From Eopsaltria australis (lineage: Eukaryota; Chordata; Aves; Passeriformes; Petroicidae), in contig JAVTVJ010000348.1 of NCBI GenBank assembly GCA_034509425.1, positions 248,001-312,000 of the forward strand: a DNA stretch of 64,000 nt, in the 5' to 3' direction. Shown here piece by piece: positions 60,737 through 64,000 of the stretch (positions are counted from its first letter, which is position 1; each line of letters begins with the position of its first letter). Both the position numbers and the translations under genes were made by a program. The notes under the pieces are model-generated. The model was not told the origin of the DNA. It searched no databases and saw only the letters and a program-made list of their open reading frames with translations.

Positions 60737-63594
60737 AGACCATTTTTATTCCCCATTTTGTAATGAGCTGTGATTGAAGAAGAGTTGTTTGAATTAAGAT
60801 TTATTAATTTCTGTCCTTTCCCACAGTTTTTAGATCCTTAAAGAGACTGAATCCTGGAGAGAATTTTGTGGAAGTATCTTTCCTTTCTAAAGCATCCTAA
60901 ATTTAAATTGGAGGACAGGCAGTATTACATAACATCAACTTTTCAAAAAGTATGCAAAGTTATTTTTGCATTATAACAACTAGGTATACTTCTATCCTTT
61001 CTGCGCTGCCAGCATGAGTTGGAGGAATGAAAGACTTGTGATGTGCAAAAATTTTCCTGTAGAAAAATATATACACATATAGCAAAGCAGAACCCAAGAA
61101 GATTTATAAAACTAATTAGTTTTTAAAAAATCATTACTGAGCATAAGTAAACTTCCTCCTCCATACACAACGTGTTTTTAAATTTTAACAAATCTTGCAA
61201 ATAATTTTGAAGTAGGTGTATGTAGGAGTAAAATACGTTTGCATTTGACTGCATATGCCTAGCAGAAGCAGGAAATTATTTTGTTTAACTGATCTGTTAA
61301 TTATCTGCAAAAATAAAAAAACTCATGTTTTTGAAATACAAATTCCCCAAAGTAATCTTCTGGGGCTTAGGCCAATTATAAGCTCATTAGCATTTGTCTT
61401 CAGTCTCATAAAACTAAGGTGATAGGTAAGAAGAAGAAAAAAGAAAATGACGAAGAAATCAGTAAAGCCAAAAATTCTCTCAGATGTGTGTTGGACTTGC
61501 TCTGTCAAATTATTAATAATTCTATGCCTCCTTATTCCCTTCCTTGCTGTCTATCCAATAATTCTGATAACTGGTGATTATTTCTGTGGGAAGTCTAATG
61601 ATGACAGAAATTATCTACAAAATCCCTTAGACCTCATGCACTAGCAGCAAAGTGAATGCTATCTAATAACCCTTATTTCTCATAGCATTCATGAAAAAAT
61701 TTGCAAAGTTTTCAATAAAAAAAATGAACTTTCCAGTATATATGCAACTGGGAGAAGGAGGTTAGCATTTGGTTAGAAAGCACAGACTATAAAAAGTTAC
61801 AAAAAAATCAAAAGTGTAACTTAATAGTACTATTTTAGACTAGTTTTTATTTAACTTTGGTAGTTTTGTCAGTTTGCAGCAATCATGTGCCAGTTCAGTG
61901 TCTTATTTGCTTAAGGTAACTGACTGGCTGTCTCTAGATAGTGCCTGGCAGGGATGAACCATTTTCACATCGTTTGATTTCAGTCTCTTAGTACAACGTA
62001 ACATGTTATTTCCCTTTGCAAGTGAAATACAGTTAAAATTTAGGCCTGATCAAAGAACAGTTAGCACTAAGGGATTTTTGATGCCCCAAAATTATTTTGT
62101 CTGCATGGCAGTTCTCTCTATAATTCTGTGGTGCAAAATATCATGTTACTAAGGAGATAATCCCCAATAGATTTGCTAAATCAAAACAGCAGAACCTTAT
62201 CTTTGCCTGAACATGGTATATGGAAAAAAAAAGGGGAACAGAAACACAGTTTAAAAAATTGAAAATAAATTTCATCATGTGTCGCAGAATACTTCAGGTG
62301 GCAGCTTAGTAGCTGACAACACAGCATGCAAAATAAGTGATTTGCTTTACAAAGGTCTGCAAAAAGTAGATATATCTCAGCTGAAGTTTGGAAGCTTCTC
62401 ACATTTTTATCTTTAAAAACCCAATAAGGTTCAAATTTTGCTTATGTAGTGGAAGCAAATACCATTAAAAGCACAATTTCATAGTTTTCTCCATTTAGAA
62501 TCAAAGGTAAAAGGTTTTACAACATAACATGTTCACTAACCTATAAAAAAAAAAAAGCAAAGTTTAGCTGCCAGTGAGGTTCAAGATGCAGAGTGACCTT
62601 AATACTTCCCAATCAGGATTTGCTGAGTGATGCCAGTATACGATTTTCACTTCTCAGATATTTTGTTGACTGAATAATTCACTCTTAAATCTCTCTACCT
62701 GAAAAGTGAGAATTATTCTGCTCCTGTTGGTCTTCCTAAGTCTATAGAATTCAAGACATGACTGACAGAGTCCATAGGGATGGGTATGTATTTATTAACA
62801 GATAGACAAGAATAAAAATAATTAATGGGTAAATTGCTGTGGACATAATAAGTTCTCTCCAATCTGTGGCCATTCTTAATTGAACTAAAATTCAGTCATT
62901 TAAAGAAAACAAATGTTTGCATGTGTTTAATATTTTTGTCTTTCCAGGAACAGAAGAATTTAAATACTGTAAAGGAATCTCTCCTCCTCTTTAAGTGAGC
63001 ACTTCTCTTTCCTGAACACTTAGGAAAGCCAGCCAGAATGGTAAACCTGGTTAGTTTAACAGTGTCAATCTCTTATTTCAGAACTTAGGGAGTTAATAAA
63101 GATAAATCAAAGCAGTGTCCACACAGAAACTTAGGGCAGATGACCAATGAATTTTAAATTCACTCCCCCAATTTAATTCAGCTTGATTATACCAAGTGCC
63201 CCTGAAGAGAGTAGATATGTGATAAATCCCAGTTAAGTACCTGATCTTCTGATATTTTCAACTTATAGCTAAACAATATGTTTAGGCAAAAATCTTGGTG
63301 CATGTTATTTTGACTGAGGTCTGAGTATTAAACTTTTGAGGGCCAAAATATTTTTATCCTGTTTGAAAAAAAAAAAACCAAACAAAAATAAGCATAGAAA
63401 ACCTTTCTAAGGCTATGAGACAAATTGCAATTATTTGAACACATAGCCTTACATTTTTTTGATTACTTTGCTTTGTTTTTTAAATCAGAATTTTCTTTGA
63501 TCTCATAGAAAATCAGTACTGGCCTCTTTAAGAGAGGCCCTGAATGTTTGCCACTCACTTGAGCTCTATAGACTACACTCTAGAAATGAAAGTT
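60737..63594. other. AT-rich unique DNA, no gene seen
   Basis: Several 11-13 base poly-A runs, for example 62547-62558 and 63366-63377. Nothing else recognised. Confidence 0.5.
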
Positions 63595-63626
63595 TAGAGT
63601 TTTTGGAAAATTTAAACTCTAGAGTT
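63595..63626. repeat. Small inverted repeat with overlapping palindrome
   Basis: TAGAGTTT (63595-63602) pairs with AAACTCTA (63614-63621) across an 11-base spacer. The 12-base perfect palindrome AACTCTAGAGTT (63615-63626) overlaps the right arm. Such short structures arise by chance in AT-rich DNA; no function is claimed. The rest of the window to 64000 shows nothing recognisable. Confidence 0.7.
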
Positions 63627-64000
63627 CAATTGTTGAAGATATATTCCTTTACATATGTCAATTATTTGAATTAGAACTAACTATCCTCATTTTGATTCTT
63701 ATGTGCCCTTTCTGTTGAAAAATCAATATTTCTGTGAGATAGTATAATGTAAAAATAAATATTAAATACTGTTTTCACATAGAGTTCAATCTTTTACTTA
63801 CTAATTTGGGAACATTAAGAAATATAAGGGTAAGTTGCCAACTTACTTGCAGATGTAACTAAAACAGCTTTCTTTCCTAGTTTTGTAAGTGTGCTGTAAT
63901 CTAATTATCTAAATATGTGAGAGGAAGATGGAGTTGTACATATATCTAGCTCACACTTCAATATAGAAGACATAATACCAAATTCATCCATGATTAATGC

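Overview
This window reads as AT-rich, gene-poor nuclear DNA from a bird, probably a passerine. The main evidence is the repeat content. There are about a dozen decayed CR1 LINE copies, the dominant avian retroposon. There are three confidently bounded solo LTRs of avian endogenous retroviruses and one weaker LTR candidate. The passerine suggestion rests only on my recollection of where the LTR at 16693-17574 is common. I found no exon of a host protein-coding gene, no rRNA or tRNA gene, no CRISPR array and no operon. No open frame reaches 170 codons. The longest ones lie in GC-rich LTR DNA, in a CpG island, or inside CR1 ORF2 remnants. The window is best described as intergenic desert or the inside of a very large intron.

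Layout. 1-7200: mostly unique AT-rich DNA with a 20-base poly-G run (3424-3443) and a 5'-part CR1 fragment from the endonuclease side of ORF2 (about 3700-4555). 7200-13850: an AGC-type trinucleotide tract, a possible LTR end (about 7614-7806), then unique DNA. 13860-18215: CR1 cluster, including two copies meeting tail to tail near 14040 and a CR1 (16045-18215) split by an 882-bp solo LTR with a perfect 5-bp target duplication. 19720-21622: the longest unsplit CR1 copy. 23885-26210: a strongly deleted CR1 and a minus-strand CR1. 26210-33000: unique DNA with a probable MIR remnant near 29080. 33038-33456: a plus-strand ERV solo LTR with TATA box and poly(A) signal. 34510-34800: an isolated CpG island. 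35977-36027: a 51-base poly-T run. 38085-47690: five more CR1 fragments. 48590-48657: compound microsatellite. 52866-53068: CR1 3' end. 54066-54657: ERVL-type solo LTR, minus strand. 57400-57468: an (ACCA)n tract. The rest to 64000 is unique AT-rich DNA.

Nothing here forms a working gene system. The parts relate only as layers of insertion: old CR1 copies, later deletions, and a younger LTR inserted into one of them. Every CR1 copy in which I could read the reverse transcriptase has stops, frameshifts and a damaged catalytic Asp-Asp box, so all are dead. Element names come from remembered family consensus patterns, not a database search. Boundaries marked 'about' are uncertain by roughly 10-40 bases. 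I did not find evidence of a previously undescribed system. The least explained items are the CpG island with the adjoining open frames (34510-35160), the 51-base poly-T run, and the moderately GC-rich stretches around 8430-8800, 32290-32740 and 36560-36720.
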